Below are positions 4,614 through 6,006 of a stretch of DNA of 6,006 nucleotides, piece after piece. Source of the stretch: Desulfovibrio sp. Lineage in GTDB: Bacteria > Desulfobacterota > Desulfovibrionia > Desulfovibrionales > Desulfovibrionaceae. The stretch spans positions 1 to 6,006 of the forward strand of contig JAQVZK010000151.1 in NCBI GenBank assembly GCA_028708195.1, written 5' to 3'. The position numbers and the translations under genes were made by a program. Positions within the stretch are counted from its first letter, which is position 1. Each line of letters begins with the position of its first letter. The notes beneath the pieces are model-generated. The model was not told the DNA's origin and searched no databases. It was given only the letters and a program-made list of their open reading frames with translations.

Positions 4614-5685
4614 AATCGGTGTACCTTTTGGCAATGGCCTTAAATTCTGCCTGAATGGCCCCAAAAGCTTCCACCACTTCGGGGTCGAACTGGGTGCCTT
4701 TGCCGTCAAAAATAATTTGAGCAGCCGTTTCATGAGGCATGGCCGGTTTATAGACCCGTTGGCTGCGCAGGGCGTCGTACACGTCAGCGAGGCTCATAAG
4801 CCGGGCAGAAAGTGGTATTTCGTCCTCTTTGAGCCCTCGCGGGTAGCCTCGTCCGTCCCATCGCTCGTGGTGGCAATAGGCAATATCGCGGGCCATTTTC
4901 AAAAAGGAATCCTCGCCCAGAAACTTGTCGGCGGCAGCAAGTACGGCCTTGCCGTGGGCGGTATGTGCCTTCATGGCCTCATATTCCTCATCCGTCAGCG
5001 GCCCGGGTTTATGCAGAACGGTATCGGCAATGGCCACCTTGCCCACATCGTGCAGTGGCGCAGAGAGGTAAAGCCATGAAATGGCGTCGGCATCCAGTGT
5101 GTTGCGGTATTGGGGCAGGGCAGACATGTGCAGGGCGAGAGCCTTCACATAGTTTTGCGTGCGTTTGATGTGCGCGCCGGTTTCAGTATCGCGCCATTCC
5201 GCCAGGGTGGCCATAGCGTGAATTGTGGCCTCCTGGGTGAGGGCCAACTGGCGTGTACGCTCGTGTACCAGTTCATTGAGGTGGTCGCGATAGCGCTTGT
5301 ATTTTAACTGGTTGGCGACGCGGTTACGCACGAGAGACGCGCGGAAGGGTTTGATGATATAGTCCTGGGCGCCCAGCGAAAGGCCGGTTGCCTCGTCCGT
5401 CTCTTCATTTTGCGCGGTGATGAACATGATGGGGGTATCGCGCGTGGTGGAGTCTTCTTTAAGGCGTCGGCAGACCTCGTATCCGTCCATGCCTGGCATG
5501 ATGACATCCAGCAGGATGAGGTCCGGTTTGGGCGTGCCAGTGGCCAGGCGCAAGGCGTCGGGGCCGTTTTTTGCGAACATGATCGTATAGTCTGTGCGCA
5601 GGGTCTCGCTCAGAATACGCAGATTTTCCGGCGCATCATCCACCAGCAGAATGCGGCTGCGTTGCGCTGCCGCCGTCAAACTCAC
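4612..5685 (-). CDS. Two-component response regulator with HD-GYP domain (predicted c-di-GMP phosphodiesterase)
   Basis: The 357-aa protein has an N-terminal receiver domain (about 10-128) and a C-terminal HD-GYP domain (about 150-345), the RpfG-like layout. Receiver residues seen: acidic pair Asp16-Asp17, phospho-acceptor Asp60 in LILLDVIMPGMDG, Thr90 and Lys112 in YIIKPF. HD-GYP residues seen: His172, the His212-Asp213 pair in PLHDVGKVAI, His241 and His244 in HTAHG, and the full signature HHERWDGRGYP (272-282), followed by LADVYDAL (299-306) and Lys313. All metal ligands appear intact, so hydrolysis of cyclic di-GMP to pGpG or GMP is expected (family knowledge, not shown here). No membrane segment or DNA-binding domain. 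The start is GTG at 5685 with GGGAGG (5692-5697) 6 nt upstream. This GTG overlaps the TGA of the upstream gene (GTGA), which implies translational coupling. No partner kinase is in view. Confidence 0.93.
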   Translation of the reverse strand: MSLTAAAQRSRILLVDDAPENLRILSETLRTDYTIMFAKNGPDALRLATGTPKPDLILLDVIMPGMDGYEVCRRLKEDSTTRDTPIMFITAQNEETDEATGLSLGAQDYIIKPFRASLVRNRVANQLKYKRYRDHLNELVHERTRQLALTQEATIHAMATLAEWRDTETGAHIKRTQNYVKALALHMSALPQYRNTLDADAISWLYLSAPLHDVGKVAIADTVLHKPGPLTDEEYEAMKAHTAHGKAVLAAADKFLGEDSFLKMARDIAYCHHERWDGRGYPRGLKEDEIPLSARLMSLADVYDALRSQRVYKPAMPHETAAQIIFDGKGTQFDPEVVEAFGAIQAEFKAIAKRYTD

Positions 5686-6006
5686 TGCTTGCCTCCCGTA
5701 AGGCCGGGTAAACGTTGGGCCAGGTGTTCCGCCATTCTTTGCACGAGACGGCTTTCCGCAGCAGTGAGCACATCATAGCTCTTGCCAGTCACGGTTTCTT
5801 CATCAACAACAATGCCCCGTGCGAGCACGTCGTTGAACTTGTTGCGCAGGGTCCAGCGCGCGTCCAGTACGGCTTTTTGGTCAAAATTGCCGTCAAGCCG
5901 CTGTATGTCCAGATAGAGGACGTAGTCGGCGGTGGATTCGTCTCCGGCGGGCAGTATGTTGACGCCGCTTTGCAGCATGGGCCGGGTAAGAACTTCGCGT
6001 GTGACG
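5682..6006 (-). CDS. PqiC/YmbA-type ABC transport auxiliary lipoprotein, C-terminal part
   Basis: The last 107 residues are visible; the frame stays open to the right edge, so the signal peptide and lipobox are outside. Seen: ADYVLYLDIQRLDGNF, then a short strand with LDARWTLRNKF, a GKSYDVLTAAESRLVQRMAEHLAQRL helix region near the end and a short GGKQ tail. This order (YxLxVxxxxF, LxAxWxL, YxxxxxAxSRxxxxLAxxIA) is typical of the PqiC/YmbA family (ABC-type transport auxiliary lipoprotein, PF03886). Such proteins sit in the outer membrane and work with MCE proteins such as PqiB or with Mla-type ABC transporters to move lipids between membranes. An ATG at 5978 exists but open coding sequence continues upstream of it, so it is not the true start. 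The gene ends in a 4-nt overlap with the response regulator. Family call is by pattern and fairly sure; the transporter genes themselves are not in view. Confidence 0.75.
   Translation of the reverse strand, partial: VTREVLTRPMLQSGVNILPAGDESTADYVLYLDIQRLDGNFDQKAVLDARWTLRNKFNDVLARGIVVDEETVTGKSYDVLTAAESRLVQRMAEHLAQRLPGLTGGKQ
5692..5697 (-). promoter_or_regulatory. Ribosome binding site of the HD-GYP gene, inside the upstream coding region
   Basis: GGGAGG on the minus strand, 6 nt before the GTG start at 5685, encodes part of the Thr-Gly-Gly-Lys tail of the PqiC-like protein. It supports the GTG start and coupled translation. Confidence 0.7.

Noticed and set aside
4513..5079. 188-aa open frame on the plus strand
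   Set aside because: It runs antisense to the HD-GYP domain, whose catalytic motifs prove the minus-strand reading, and it has no sensible ribosome binding site.

Overview
The window looks like a moderately GC-rich chromosome segment from the Desulfovibrionaceae (Desulfovibrio-like sulfate reducers). The basis is the pairing hisD-purC with grpE close by, an arrangement I recall from Desulfovibrio genomes, plus the style of the proteins. No database search was possible, so the genus is an inference. I see no rRNA, tRNA, CRISPR array, insertion sequence or phage gene.

Layout, left to right. Positions 1-324 (minus) hold the N-terminal part of purC (SAICAR synthetase), cut by the window edge. 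Positions 351-1655 (minus) hold a complete hisD (histidinol dehydrogenase, 434 aa) with all expected zinc and catalytic residues. The two genes are 26 nt apart and probably share one transcript, driven by a good sigma70-type promoter at 1682-1710. Positions 1834-3087 (minus) encode an exported Sel1-repeat-like protein of unknown function. A 336-bp, partly very AT-rich divergent intergenic region (3088-3423) follows. It holds candidate promoters and a 17-bp dyad for grpE, which is read on the plus strand (3424-4047). No dnaK follows grpE inside the window.

The 564-bp stretch 4048-4611 has no convincing intact gene but is rich in structure. It contains an 11-bp direct repeat spaced 30 bp apart, a perfect 19-bp inverted repeat that should terminate transcription in both directions, a possible gene remnant with a 13-bp direct repeat, a G-quadruplex motif overlapping a long hairpin, and three degenerate tandem units next to the response regulator stop codon.

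Positions 4612-5685 (minus) encode a two-domain response regulator (REC plus HD-GYP), predicted to degrade cyclic di-GMP. Its GTG start overlaps the TGA stop of the upstream gene in a GTGA junction. That upstream gene (5682-6006, minus, 5' end outside the window) encodes the C-terminal part of a PqiC/YmbA-type auxiliary lipoprotein of an MCE/Mla-type lipid transporter. The coupling suggests that an envelope lipid transport operon ends with a c-di-GMP signalling gene.

Most of the window is housekeeping (purine and histidine synthesis, protein folding). The less ordinary parts are the Sel1-like exported protein, the PqiC/HD-GYP coupling and the structured 4048-4611 region. I did not find clear evidence of a wholly new system.
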